This document shows, in pieces, positions 12,101-19,548 of a stretch of 64,000 nt of DNA. Numbering within the stretch: the first letter of the stretch is position 1; every line of letters starts with the position of its first letter. The translations under genes and the position numbers were made by a program. This stretch comes from Legionella drozanskii LLAP-1 (GTDB lineage Bacteria > Pseudomonadota > Gammaproteobacteria > Legionellales > Legionellaceae). Under the pieces are notes generated by a model. It ran no database searches. It saw nothing but the letters and a program-made list of their open reading frames with translations, and was not told where the DNA came from. The DNA is taken from positions 1 to 64,000 of the forward strand of contig NZ_LNXY01000006.1 of assembly GCF_001467585.1 (NCBI RefSeq), in the 5' to 3' direction.

Positions 12101-14516
12101 TGAACAGGCTAAAGCTGTGGATATCATTATCATTCTTCTCGGGAACGACCCACTTCGAGTTCAAGGTAAAACTTGGATGATTTGCATACCGAATGCTTTC
12201 TAATAGATTCCCTCGACGATCGTAACGATAAGAGATGGCAGCACCCTCGCCATTCACTTCTGCTTGTAGCCGTCCTTCGCTATCATAAAAATAATAAATA
12301 CTGCGATCGTTATCACTTAGCTGCAACTTGAGTTCATTGATGGTTAAGTGATGACTGGCTATATAAGACTCTAAACGAATGGCATAAGCTGTCTTGCAGA
12401 TAACCTGTCCGGCTGGGTTATAGTCAAAAGCGAGAACCGCTCCCTCGGCATTAATTTGATAAGCAATCTGATTAAAATCGTTATAGATAATTTGACTGAT
12501 ACGATCGTCGAGAGTGTTTTTAGGTTTTATCTCAGTCCATTCAGGAATTTTGGTTTTCCAATCGGCAGTTACAGCTTTTTCACTGTAATTGATTGTTTGT
12601 ACAAGCCTGCCCTCTTCATCATAGCGATACTCAGTCAATTGGCCACCAGGCTCACATTTGGCCTGCAACCGTCCCTCTTCATCATAAAAATAGTAAGAAA
12701 CACTGCCATCAATGTGAGTTTCAGATTGTAATTGTCCGGCGGCATCATAAGCATATTGAATAGTACCGTAATTCCGCTTGTTAGAATCCAAATACTGGGT
12801 CGTTAAAAGTAATCCTGAATGGTCATAGCTACGAATGGTTTGCAAACCTCGAGCATTGGTTTCGACAATTCGTTGATGCATATCATCATATTCAAAGCGC
12901 TGAAAATGATTTTGATTATCGCAACTCTGAATTAGGCGTCCTAAATCATCATAAAGATAGCTAGTTATACTAAAACCTTGATTGAGAGGGACGGCTTTCT
13001 CCACAAGCCTGCCGGCAGCATCGTAGCGAAACCCTGTCACTAATGCCCTGTAACTGCTTCCCTCACCATTCTCATCAATGCTGGCATAATGTGTTTCTAC
13101 ATCTAAGAGTCCGCGCCAATCATAATGGTAGGAAGAGAGACTGATAGTCTGCGAATCTTGCTCGCTTACCCAGGTTAATAAGTCGTTCAATTCAAGTTTT
13201 TGCTGGCACGTTGAATAGCCGGATTTGAGATAAGTACGACTAGTTAGGCATTGACCCTCCTGATTATAGCGATACTCGGACACTGTGCCATCTTTAGCTA
13301 TTAAGAAACGTAAATGTCCCCGCTCATCGTAAATAAAATGTTTTGTTTCTGGTGTTTCCGGGGAATGATTTCCGTCAAAACGGGTATAGCTGGTTTCACT
13401 TAGTAAGCGATGTTCATTGTCATAAACACGTTTCGTCATTTGTCCTGAAGGTTCTTGTACAGTGATGCAATCACCAGCTTCATTATAATCAAACAACCAA
13501 TGTAAATTAGCTTGATGAACAGCCGTTAAATGCTGTCCTGTGTACTCATAACGAATAGGACTGTTTTCAGGTCCATCAATAGCTGTTAAGCGGCTTTGTT
13601 GATCATAATAATAAGTCCAGGTTTCACCTAAACCATTGCGAATGACTGTCCTGCCATCAAAGTATTCATAGTTAGTCGCGCGCTTTTCACCATCAATAAG
13701 TTTCTTAACTCGGCCTACACTATCGTAATCAATAAGAAGAGACGTTCCATCCGATTGGCGAATAGCAGAGATTTGGTTGGAATCGCTGACATAATCGTAG
13801 CTTATCCAATAAACCTTGCCCTGACCTAGATCACGAGTCACTTTTTGTAAGCGATGTTGGGCATCATAATCATAATGTAAGTGATGAATAATTTCGCCAT
13901 CGCTGAGCACGTTGAGGTCTTGTAAAAAACCGTTATCAAAAACCCATTTTATGGTTTGCTTATCGCTAGTATCAATAATGGAATCTAATTGTCCCTCCCT
14001 ATAATTAAATTGTAATTGATGGCCATCTCGATCCCTTAAGCAAGTTAATTGCCCATCGACATTATATTGATAAGAACGAGCATCACTTCCCTCTCGATAA
14101 ATCCAACGATCTTGCTCGAAACGAAGCGTCCCAGTGCTTCCATCGCTTGCTAAATAGCAGCCTTTCGTTTCATCAAAGGTAAATTGACTGGCATGACCAT
14201 CTTCGTCAATACGGATCAATTTAGAACCAAGACTATTGGCAACGCCATGCAGGGACAGAGAAGTTTGCGTATTGAAACGCCAATTGTTACCGCCTTCGCC
14301 CAATGAGTTGTAACTATGAACTAACTCAAACCCTAAACCGGTGCTTGCTAAAAATCCATCCTTTTGCCGTAATACCAGATTACCATTCGCTGCATTGGTA
14401 TAAACTGATTCACCACTTTGACCAAGTGCTGCATTGCCCTTTGGCCCATAACTACCTAATTGGCTAAGTGAGGAACCTTTAATACCTAGACCTTCATTCG
14501 TAAATAGTTGTGTCAT
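3165..14516 (-). CDS. Giant RHS/YD-repeat protein with LysM and a variable C-terminal region
   Basis: This 3,783-residue protein consists mostly of RHS/YD repeats (YDxxGRL, YxYDxxGN) from about residue 40 to about 2950. These build a beta-cocoon shell in known RHS and Tc toxins. A LysM domain follows (about 3077-3130, GTYIVQAGDSLDGIALQVYG). Next come a Pro/Thr/Ser linker and a Gly/Ala-rich hydrophobic stretch (about 3170-3260). The last roughly 520 residues are unassigned and include another Gly-rich part. The usual end-of-core DPxGL signature is not apparent after the repeats. There is no signal peptide, PAAR or VgrG module. The start has a good AAAGGA site and lies 19 bases after the stop of the secreted Ig-like gene, so the two are cotranscribed. 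Probably a contact-dependent or secreted polymorphic toxin; the toxic activity is not recognisable by eye. Confidence 0.88.
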   Translation of the reverse strand: MTQLFTNEGLGIKGSSLSQLGSYGPKGNAALGQSGESVYTNAANGNLVLRQKDGFLASTGLGFELVHSYNSLGEGGNNWRFNTQTSLSLHGVANSLGSKLIRIDEDGHASQFTFDETKGCYLASDGSTGTLRFEQDRWIYREGSDARSYQYNVDGQLTCLRDRDGHQLQFNYREGQLDSIIDTSDKQTIKWVFDNGFLQDLNVLSDGEIIHHLHYDYDAQHRLQKVTRDLGQGKVYWISYDYVSDSNQISAIRQSDGTSLLIDYDSVGRVKKLIDGEKRATNYEYFDGRTVIRNGLGETWTYYYDQQSRLTAIDGPENSPIRYEYTGQHLTAVHQANLHWLFDYNEAGDCITVQEPSGQMTKRVYDNEHRLLSETSYTRFDGNHSPETPETKHFIYDERGHLRFLIAKDGTVSEYRYNQEGQCLTSRTYLKSGYSTCQQKLELNDLLTWVSEQDSQTISLSSYHYDWRGLLDVETHYASIDENGEGSSYRALVTGFRYDAAGRLVEKAVPLNQGFSITSYLYDDLGRLIQSCDNQNHFQRFEYDDMHQRIVETNARGLQTIRSYDHSGLLLTTQYLDSNKRNYGTIQYAYDAAGQLQSETHIDGSVSYYFYDEEGRLQAKCEPGGQLTEYRYDEEGRLVQTINYSEKAVTADWKTKIPEWTEIKPKNTLDDRISQIIYNDFNQIAYQINAEGAVLAFDYNPAGQVICKTAYAIRLESYIASHHLTINELKLQLSDNDRSIYYFYDSEGRLQAEVNGEGAAISYRYDRRGNLLESIRYANHPSFTLNSKWVVPEKNDNDIHSFSLFNTAGLKVADIDPEGFAITYEYNDRGLLIQKRSFSTVLTETVFVKLHENTVLTDLNLQEKASDHLTTYRYDDLDQLIEERSQNGLLVQFRYDENGLVLEKTLTDTKTQEMRQQRFRYDTLGRVIQQLDALGAALLLKNPQLAEAEIETIWLQHSLHYEYDLSGRVVSLTNALKQTTRYFYNEAGLLTYTVNAEGQVTENHYNHFNQVETVYRYSKSLKQSLRDLTTAELATQLDELRDESSDEKIVYEYNTLGQLVKKLTGSRGLQTIEYNAFGELELTSLSIDQTHELVKGYAYDRRGLVRHQADDIGGVNRHTETQYDVFGNVKKIIDPRGGITSYLYNRRGEKIIIENPAKIKKEMDYDAFGRILSETNSYNNFSYDDQNNTLTIQHPGQKSKIVTQFNAFGDKIAVTDANGQTTRYYYDAKAQLITESAPQSQAKYYHYDEVGHLIWQQDNGGQVIYYSYDAEGRLLTKTLDPHGLALTTKYHYDGIGRQLEITEASGLRKQFSYDDSGNLIQTRTDPDGLNLTILFTYDDRGLLTRKTECSPQGKDRITAYEWDILGGRKATILDPDGLSLRTSYSYDENGNLISETDANNNTRHFIYDAKNQCRFQIDARGVVTEHIYDANGNEYQTLIYANRISALKSYTEKELRLVLKPADNDQYQFRLFDIEGRVTLSFDAQGYGTSYDYDGNGNLLHLSRFAAVKSLGELKKGVFELSKEERALARHRYFAYNGLNQLVYQLDEKNYLTEYSYNASGQMISKIKFATNLALESAHYSLDLLRKNIQTSPFDQCSRYAYDQAGRLSYQLSANGIANAYFYDGVGNTIASLQYATRFALDSKSDWEKQLSTCDQDRLTHFVFDAAGREVYRISPEGRVLERGYDALGNVTSEIAHGERLTVATYDEQGLRKVLKQDEQDRITIFNYDVIGRLTTKLDAKKQATHFAYDNNGNVLTKTEANAAQWTYFYDEANHLIETRSPSTAMMSLKAGQWVSELRSLITRHTYDSFGNVIATVCDPDRLNQIIQYRYDNNNRKIQTIYPNVSVNIASNQASALRQEQAQTLVEEQQYNAYGEVIASKDRAGNWRYNAYDKKGQLLYSLNAQGAVTGFSYDAVGNLLSKKRYANTLSWSTGIDDAETFAKSLQLSTYDREEHYSYDLDNRLVETTQKAVHSYNAATKHYETLTPTTRTRYNAFGEVIELSVKRNEIDWAKTNYYYDNDGLKQASLDAEHYLTTYSYGSFGELTDELQYANRANEWDESHVGIPDNSTKDRHVVFGYDELGRLTSKTLKQASYQQLINESNQYTTVASDLTTYYNYDALGNLTATTDALGLTSYCYYDALGQLIAKVGPATSGGRAATTYSYDPLGQLVEVTRFAQGAAFANKDSYVLNESSVADVSTHAIYDNQGRLLAEIDGLNHAVYYSYDANGQKVRSWQQLTQIDGSQRLIDKRYAYDKEGHLLQTGTFKNNGLLMTEDAVYNVFGEMTAKGIDGNLTTHIDYDFLGRIWRSNTQGYYQIFVYDLIDHLTQIVSSTNVFSAEYGDLGVDLSQERFNETERFTNEQWHFNLQRQNNSYDGLGRCLNQTKEFTLTATKLGEEVHLETISQQQSVDRWGNVLSHTSARGFETHYEYNAFDQVVKQELPEVVAFDEKMQAQTLKPIVYYAYDALGRAIAMTDANGHTVAKILDAEGRALTEIDAKGHQRIKTYNLLGHLVSNQNELGGITTYVYDKANRLTKVNSPNNQQTYTYDESGELIAQRNALDHSLLFWYDNLGHQFLKKDAGGRLSYSDYDDAGHKISEQDANGLVQTWTYDANGRLQSHTDLGSHTSTYQYNKNGLLLEETSTAGKSISYRYQGDGQILSYSDNVYQETNYYSYDADGNMITKSVSKTTQGSGDGGWITENDVYAYDALGRLTTVKRRLPQDKVNQLPDKDHALLSIDYQYDAGGNIRHTAVEANYTGYQKVRNDDFYTYDANNRMLINKGSFLNGEISLFGLQSSYLDYDAAGNVKKAYKFEDGAFQQYNYTYNTSNELEIISKNNIKLKTIHYDEIGRVDEERLYDAFGHAASITTMQYVADLLQMQSTITLLSGSWQQTEAEQYFYDAVGNLQHVDGRFYQNNTLIQRSHHYSYVYWDSYLQSTDTATQSIDNGPQTYGVSGRYYSVNGQLYQAVDGNNISNYKISTLEGIRARSNKNGQTSYLTVAGKTIGDLQLDNNGIQHLNVYGGFTPKGNARAGSTAAYLEDFGVFAPEITAYFLQRDGSLQNDTNNEILANTPQDNLGTYIVQAGDSLDGIALQVYGDSSLWYLIADSNGITDRQPSQLHNGQRITIPPVATRQHHNDGTRRIISGAELIGDTSATLPTPSLPSTTPTPVSQRRKSPSLFKKIAIAAITVIATVLAAAAFGALAGVIGASLSGGLGGALHLGMKVLAGQALGMTGSLAAGFAAGLAGNLAGQGLANILGLQKGIKLKGSLISGFSTAASAGLLQGLNSSAAFTNLLGKFDKLSPAGFSFSTAAQMMGEDAVSQGVSLALQNHQHFSWSELGARGILGGVAGSKSGRTVTQSLERRLGEAGGSIIHSELSALTTDVLQTAMNGENLNATQVLSDNLGSAIGNGFIHSQTAAIIEEQPESIEGEYCPTPDTANEENYSPIPKGFYERLHQETTSHSSIMEKMHQLWNDYEKNYIPYQPPLITVERNKESKTDSLTSGLGSFVQSALVNWTRQLGSSMWQAGKIGNRVEGAMEVAEGIGELATAAALIDGTFGGLALPGFVIGAHGSDKLITGIRRMFTGENLQLQTITALQKTPLSQGTIEGIDNVLSLTSILNIERRVAKENYFKEYAGPIGLASFEIGKGVKWGNLAAHGTYGGFSGGYGAVAVGGDCRDIEVGALIGSLVAIGGLQPRLSAFLSSPYISAGLSNLAGQTYSYLRDPQNNHYSLFYLGFSLAGARVSHAVTKEVNVGFSKAMIDSLINAPTSSVGYYLGKRTGL

Positions 14517-14535
14517 CCTAACAATCCTTTTTTAA

Positions 14536-16158
14536 TTAACTCATCACAAACAATGATAAGGGGGTAACCTCTGACCTCCCTCCAGGAGTGTTTTTAATAG
14601 TGAGGTAAATTTTCAATTTTTTTTGAGTAATTTTTGGGGCTTCGTCAGCGATAAGCTTGTTGTTTTCGATTCTTAACCAAGAGGGTTTGACATGATTGTT
14701 GGCCCATTCAATGACGTAGGGGGTTTTCTCATACTCAGGAAAAATATCGTGATTAAGAACAAAATCATGATAAAAAGGCTGCCCAGGATAAACGATAGGT
14801 AACTGAGGATTCGGCACTTTAAATCGCGGCTTTTGTTCCTCATCGATAGCGATATTTAAAGGCACTCTAATCTTCTCGGAATCGCCACCTCCCCGCGTAT
14901 TCACATGCAAAGTGATTTGGTATTCTTCCCCTGTGACTTCTTCGGGGACCACAGCTATCAATACCGTAGGTTCAATAGAAGACACTTGCAGCCAGGAGGC
15001 TACGGGTTCAATTTTATCGATAACTAATTTCAGATTGGTATCATAGGTAGGATCCTTGACATATTTTCGGACGTCAAAAGAAAACTCGGTGCCCACCGGT
15101 TTTTCAAGTGAAAAAGAGGCAATAATAGGCCTAGATTTTGGATCAGTACTAATTGGGATACGAATTTTTAGCGGATTGGAATCACCCCCAGTATTTGAGG
15201 ATGCAATCAGCGTTACTTCCTTTTCATTGCCAGCCTCAAACAGTGGCACCTCGCCTATCAAGTAATTATTACCTTCGCCGCCAATCCTGAGCCAGTCAGG
15301 ATGAGTTTCATTGGTATCAATGCGAAAACGCAAAGGATTCCTAAGATTACTGGGTTTTGCTTCGCTTAACTCCATTAAATTGAGTTGATAAGCTTGTCCT
15401 GCTGTGGCACTTGGGATGATATGGTTTGCTTGAAATGCGGGTTTATCAGCGGGATTAATGCCAACATGAATGACCAAGTTCTTTGGTAATGCCTGGCCAC
15501 CAGTATTTGCAGCCCCCACCGTGAAAATATAAACTCCAGTCCTCGTCGGGGTACCAACGATAGAAAAAAGAGCTTGATCAAAGTACAGTCCATCTTGCGA
15601 AGTAGGTGTAACCACTCCTTGAGGCAGGTTTCCGACCTGAAGATTTTCGGAATAATAGTTAACATAATTTTTGAGGTTAGCAAGGAAAGATACCTTCGCA
15701 GTCGCATTTAATATCGGAATATCCGCCATTGATAAGGGGTGAGGAATAACAACTACAGAAAAAGGAAGATCGTAGAAGAAATTCCAAGGCAGCATTGGAT
15801 ATTCGTAGCCAGTTAAATGATACATTGCTCGCCCATCAATTAATTGCCCGAGCTGGTAGCCTGATATAATCAAATTAAAATAGCAGTCACCACTAAAAGG
15901 AAAATTGATTCCCCCCGTTGCAAAATTGGGACACATACCATGATCGACAATGAGTTGCACGCCTAGTGGCAGCCGCCATTCTTGAACGTGTTTTAGATTC
16001 TTATGCGTCATTTTTATCGAAATCTTCTGTTGCTCACCGTAATAAACTGTGGTTATAGCAGGGGTTAGATTTTCAAATGTCACTGCTGGATAAGATGCAT
16101 CCGCCCTCGCGAGTACTGATAGCAGACTCAGCAATAGAAAAAACAAAAACCGCTTCAT
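14536..16158 (-). CDS. Secreted protein with Ig/cadherin-like putative Ig domains
   Basis: ATG 16158 is preferred over the TTG six bases upstream because AAGGA sits seven bases before it, and it gives a clean signal peptide (MKRFLFFLLLSLLSVLARA). After about residue 150 the protein holds roughly four tandem beta-sandwich units of about 95 residues. Recurring GG.S/N.....I.I and PSWL/DWLRI motifs are typical of the He_PIG/dystroglycan-type cadherin-like families (about 160-230, 240-335, 340-430, 435-540). Such domains are extracellular adhesion or scaffold modules. The gene is the first of a three-gene operon with the giant RHS gene. It may anchor or present the RHS protein at the surface, which is inferred from gene order only. 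Confidence 0.75.
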   Translation of the reverse strand: MKRFLFFLLLSLLSVLARADASYPAVTFENLTPAITTVYYGEQQKISIKMTHKNLKHVQEWRLPLGVQLIVDHGMCPNFATGGINFPFSGDCYFNLIISGYQLGQLIDGRAMYHLTGYEYPMLPWNFFYDLPFSVVVIPHPLSMADIPILNATAKVSFLANLKNYVNYYSENLQVGNLPQGVVTPTSQDGLYFDQALFSIVGTPTRTGVYIFTVGAANTGGQALPKNLVIHVGINPADKPAFQANHIIPSATAGQAYQLNLMELSEAKPSNLRNPLRFRIDTNETHPDWLRIGGEGNNYLIGEVPLFEAGNEKEVTLIASSNTGGDSNPLKIRIPISTDPKSRPIIASFSLEKPVGTEFSFDVRKYVKDPTYDTNLKLVIDKIEPVASWLQVSSIEPTVLIAVVPEEVTGEEYQITLHVNTRGGGDSEKIRVPLNIAIDEEQKPRFKVPNPQLPIVYPGQPFYHDFVLNHDIFPEYEKTPYVIEWANNHVKPSWLRIENNKLIADEAPKITQKKLKIYLTIKNTPGGRSEVTPLSLFVMS

Positions 16159-16164
16159 AATCAA

Positions 16165-16608
16165 TCCTTAATCCATTAGAAAGTGAACTTGCGTACCAAT
16201 TCAATCAAATTCCATCGAAGCAAATATCGCTTTAGCCCTGGTATTTAACAGGAAAAGTAATAGGAATTGGTTTTAACCGAATAAAAGGCGTTTTAAGTGT
16301 GCTGACACTAGACAATAGTGGTTTTGTAAAATATCTCATCATCGTTTCCTATTATTGACTTGCTATGACCAACAAAAATTAATCAAAAAAGGTAGCGAAT
16401 AGAGAATAGAGAATATTGAGTGATTTGAATTTGATTGAGCTGTTTCCATAATTTTGCTTGCTTTTATTCTTCATGATAAAACTCCATAATTTTCAAGCCT
16501 TTCCAGGGCTGACGAAATGCTACTGGATAATTTGATTTTTATCAATAAAGAAAATCGCTTTATTACAATTAAAACGGAATAGACGCTACGGCCTTACTTC
16601 ATTTCTTT
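16165..16608. other. Divergent promoter region between RHS operon and dioxygenase
   Basis: A 444-base AT-rich region between divergent genes, which must hold promoters for both sides. It contains one small candidate ORF on the minus strand (16232-16342), listed separately. A run TAGAGAATAGAGAATA occurs near 16400. No terminator hairpin or recognisable operator was found. Confidence 0.4.
16232..16342 (-). CDS. Candidate small ORF (36 residues) upstream of the RHS operon
   Basis: The frame begins ATGATG at 16342 with an AGGAAA sequence about four bases before it. It encodes a basic peptide of 36 residues (begins MMRYFTKPLL, ends PVKYQG). It lies about 75 bases upstream of the Ig-like gene on the same strand, so it could be the first gene or a leader of the RHS operon. 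No family is recognised. Coding status is uncertain because ORFs of this length are common by chance. Confidence 0.28.
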   Translation of the reverse strand: MMRYFTKPLLSSVSTLKTPFIRLKPIPITFPVKYQG

Positions 16609-16665
16609 TTGATTTTTTCTAAAATAATAGCTATAGGTTATAAAGCAGCAAATTGCGGGGTTTGT

Positions 16666-17448
16666 ATGAACTCTAAAATGCCAGTTTTATTTATCGGACA
16701 CGGTAGTCCAACAAATGCGATTGAAAATAATCCCTTCACTCGTACGCTCGTAAAATTAGCAAAAAAAATACCAAAACCTGAAGCCATCCTTTGTATTTCG
16801 GCTCATTGGCTAACTGCACAAACCTGGCTAAGCCATACCCCTTATCCAGTAACCCTCCATGATTTTCACAAGGGTCCAGCTGAATTATTTACAGTGAACT
16901 ACCCTGCTCCAGGTGCACCTGAATTGGCAGAAAAAATCAAGGGCATCATTAATGAACACTCTATAGAACTGGATGAGCATTGGGGGTTTGATCAGGGAGT
17001 TTGGATTGTAGGCATATCGATGTATCCCAAGGCCAATATACCCATCGTACAACTTAGTATTAATATGGCAAAACCGAGCGATTTTCATTTTGAGCTGGGC
17101 GCAAGTCTTAATGTATTACGTAGACAGGGAGTGCTTATTATAGGCAGCGGCAATATTGTCCATAACGAAAAAAAGCTGCTTTGGGATGATCAATACGGAA
17201 AACCCTATCCCTGGGCTATTGAATTTGAAGAACAAGTAAAACGCTGCCTTATACAACGCGATTATACCCCTCTGCAAGGGGATTTACTTTATACGGAAGT
17301 GGGTAGGTTTAGTGTTCCCACCCTTGAGCATTATTTGCCTTTGCTTTATGCGTTGGGCGCCTCCGATGCTGAAGATGCACTACAGTTTGAGTTTGAAGGA
17401 ATCCAATTTGGCTGCGTTTCAATGCTCTCATTAAGCCTTGGACTTTAA
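16666..17448 (+). CDS. ygiD: LigB-type extradiol dioxygenase (DODA/YgiD family)
   Basis: A 260-residue member of the class III extradiol ring-cleavage dioxygenases, related to 4,5-DOPA dioxygenase YgiD. The metal-site motifs are FIGHGSP near the N-terminus, CISAHW about 45 residues later, and GSGNIVHN around residue 165. The length matches the family (about 260) when ATG 16666 is used, with GGGG upstream. An in-frame TTG at 16609 would add 19 residues that do not fit the family. The natural substrate is unknown; E. coli YgiD cleaves DOPA in vitro. It is convergent with the HerA-like gene, 13 bases apart. Confidence 0.85.
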   Translation: MNSKMPVLFIGHGSPTNAIENNPFTRTLVKLAKKIPKPEAILCISAHWLTAQTWLSHTPYPVTLHDFHKGPAELFTVNYPAPGAPELAEKIKGIINEHSIELDEHWGFDQGVWIVGISMYPKANIPIVQLSINMAKPSDFHFELGASLNVLRRQGVLIIGSGNIVHNEKKLLWDDQYGKPYPWAIEFEEQVKRCLIQRDYTPLQGDLLYTEVGRFSVPTLEHYLPLLYALGASDAEDALQFEFEGIQFGCVSMLSLSLGL

Positions 17449-17461
17449 TTGAATGATAGGC

Positions 17462-18976
17462 TTATTTTTTAGATTTTTTTACACCCAACATCGATAGCAA
17501 AGAATTCATTAAATCACGCATAACTTGTCGCACGACTTGCCTGAACAAGGTATTTTTAGAAATTTTTTCGACAATGGTATCTTCCTGAGCTCCTCGTTTC
17601 TTAGGAGTATCTGGGGTCTTTTCAGTCGTTTCAGCTTTTCGAGCTGCTAATACTTCCTGAGCTGATGTTGTTTTCACATGTTTACCATAATGCGACATCA
17701 ACGTAGAGCTGGCAACCACGGCTACAATTTCTTGTGGACTCAACACTCCCATACGTGACTCAGGTGCACGCACACGGCATTCGACTAGGGGGGTCGGTTG
17801 GCCTTCAGCATCTAAGCCACTTACTAAGGCTTCACCAATACTGAGTGAAGTCAAAAGTTCCTCGGTATTATAATAGGTTGTTGGAGGGAAATTTTGTGCC
17901 ACAAGCTTCATTGCTTTTCGATCTTTCGCGGTAAAAGCCCGAAGTGCATGCTGGATTTTTAATCCCAATTGGCTTAAAACGGAGTCGGGAATATCGTTTG
18001 GCGTTTGCGTACAAAAAATTAAGCTCACCCCTTTTGAACGAATCAATTTGACCATCGTATCCAATAAACTTAATAGCGCTTTGCTTGCATTGCTGAATAT
18101 TAAATGTGCCTCATCGATAAATAACACCAGTTTAGGCTTAGGCGGATCACCCAATTCAGGCATTTGTCGGTAAACATCGGTTAATAATTTAAGCATAAAT
18201 GTCGAAAATAATTTGGGCTTATCTTGCATATCTAATAAACGTAAAATGGAGATGATTCCAAGCCCCTGGGCATTCGTTCTAACTAAATCCATGACATTGA
18301 AGGCAGGTTCACCGAAGAATTGATCACCTCCCTGAGACTCAAGCTCGATGAGTTTTCGGACAATCGTCCCTACAGAAGCAGAAGAAATAGAACCAAAATC
18401 GGCTTCAATTTCGGCGTTACCAGCGTCAGTTTGTGCGTATTTTAGCAGCTCTTTGAGATCGGCTAAATCAATTAAAGGTATCTTATTTGTTTTGGCATAT
18501 TCAAAAAGAATAGTAATGACCCCAGATTGTGTTTCATTAACATCCAACATGCGCGAAAAAAGGACCGACCCAAAATCCGTTATGGTTGAGCGTAAAGGAA
18601 CACCTTCTTGAATTGAGCCATTCAAACTCAGTAACTCGACAGGAAAAGCGCGTGGAACATAGGTTAGCTCCAGAGATTTGGCACGCGCTTCTATGGAGGG
18701 GTCGGCTTCTCCTGCTTCTGCTAATCCGGAAACATCACCTTTGATATCCATGACTAAGCTAGGAACACCGAGCAAAGAGAGTTGTTCGCTAAGTACCTGC
18801 ATAGTTTTTGTTTTACCACTACCGGTTGCCCCGGCAATTAAGCCATGACGATTGAATGATTTTAATACCAAGTTTACTGGGGATTTATCAAGTAATTTTT
18901 CATTGATTAAAATGCCACCTAATTGTACCGCAGGCAATTTTCCCGCTTGATAAGGGCTGCGTAAATCATCGTACAT
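17462..18976 (-). CDS. HerA-like ATPase, DUF853/YjgR family
   Basis: A 504-residue cytoplasmic P-loop ATPase. Walker A is GATGSGKTKTMQ (about residue 49) and Walker B is LVLFIDEAHLIF (about 285), followed by an FCTQTPNDIP sensor segment. This layout is the DUF853 (YjgR) branch of the HerA/FtsK superfamily. The N-terminal piece QLGGILINEKLL is typical of these proteins. The C-terminal 70 residues are charged and probably flexible. HerA relatives are DNA pumps, but the role of YjgR proteins is not established. It stands alone between a dioxygenase and fur. Confidence 0.88.
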   Translation of the reverse strand: MYDDLRSPYQAGKLPAVQLGGILINEKLLDKSPVNLVLKSFNRHGLIAGATGSGKTKTMQVLSEQLSLLGVPSLVMDIKGDVSGLAEAGEADPSIEARAKSLELTYVPRAFPVELLSLNGSIQEGVPLRSTITDFGSVLFSRMLDVNETQSGVITILFEYAKTNKIPLIDLADLKELLKYAQTDAGNAEIEADFGSISSASVGTIVRKLIELESQGGDQFFGEPAFNVMDLVRTNAQGLGIISILRLLDMQDKPKLFSTFMLKLLTDVYRQMPELGDPPKPKLVLFIDEAHLIFSNASKALLSLLDTMVKLIRSKGVSLIFCTQTPNDIPDSVLSQLGLKIQHALRAFTAKDRKAMKLVAQNFPPTTYYNTEELLTSLSIGEALVSGLDAEGQPTPLVECRVRAPESRMGVLSPQEIVAVVASSTLMSHYGKHVKTTSAQEVLAARKAETTEKTPDTPKKRGAQEDTIVEKISKNTLFRQVVRQVMRDLMNSLLSMLGVKKSKK

Positions 18977-19028
18977 GGGCTACGTCCTTGCTAGTCGTTA
19001 TAAAACTAATTATAACTCATTAAAGAAT

Positions 19029-19445
19029 TTATGTTCTTTGACAAGAAGGACATAATCCATAAATATTCAATGCATGATCCGTCATTTTAAATTTTGCCTG
19101 CGCAGCGATCATTTTTTGTCGTTCCTCAATAATCTTATCAACGAACTCCTCGACTCGACCGCATTTGACACAAACGAGGTGATCATGATGTTCACCCTGG
19201 CTCAATTCAAATACAGAATACCCCCCCTCGAAATTATGACGAGAAACCAAACCGGCAGCTTCGAACTGGGTTAGAACACGGTATACAGTAGCTAACCCTA
19301 CATCTTCGCCCATATCTAGTAAGGCTTTATAAACGCCTTCCGCACTTAAATGGTGATCGTGAGATTGCTCTAAAATTTGCAATACCTTTACTCGCGGCAT
19401 GGTAATTTTTAACCCTGCCTCTTTCAATTGTTGACTTTCTTCCAC
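19029..19445 (-). CDS. fur: Ferric uptake regulator Fur
   Basis: A 138-residue iron-responsive repressor. An N-terminal winged helix (about 1-82, GLKITMPRVKVLQIL and VGLATVYRVLTQFEAAGLV) precedes the metal-binding dimerisation domain with GEHHDHLVCVKCG and the second Cys pair CPSC. The GTG at 19445 is the start because GGAG lies eight bases upstream and the protein has normal Fur length. It is divergent from bamE, an arrangement known in pseudomonads and other gammaproteobacteria. No clear 19-bp Fur box was seen in the 100-base spacer. Confidence 0.95.
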   Translation of the reverse strand: MEESQQLKEAGLKITMPRVKVLQILEQSHDHHLSAEGVYKALLDMGEDVGLATVYRVLTQFEAAGLVSRHNFEGGYSVFELSQGEHHDHLVCVKCGRVEEFVDKIIEERQKMIAAQAKFKMTDHALNIYGLCPSCQRT

Positions 19446-19548
19446 CTGTGCTCCTATGTAGCGATATTCAACACCCGGGCTATCCTGGGAGGTGTCTTTC
19501 TATAGATGACGTGGTATTATGGCGAAATTTTTCATAGCAGGCAAAAAA

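Noticed and set aside
5072-13000. Tandem repeated character of the RHS region as a possible CRISPR or satellite array
   Set aside because: The repeats are protein-level YD motifs with variable DNA; there are no constant DNA repeats with unique spacers.
3299-14500. Numerous plus-strand open frames of 60-107 codons inside the RHS gene
   Set aside because: They run opposite to the repeat-rich RHS frame, carry no recognisable motif or ribosome binding site, and repeat with the same periodicity as the RHS codons.
16609-16665. TTG start giving a 279-residue dioxygenase
   Set aside because: The additional 19 residues are not family-like; the ATG at 16666 gives normal length and has a GGGG site.
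19446-19548. Fur box between fur and bamE
   Set aside because: No stretch approaching GATAATGATAATCATTATC was found on either strand.
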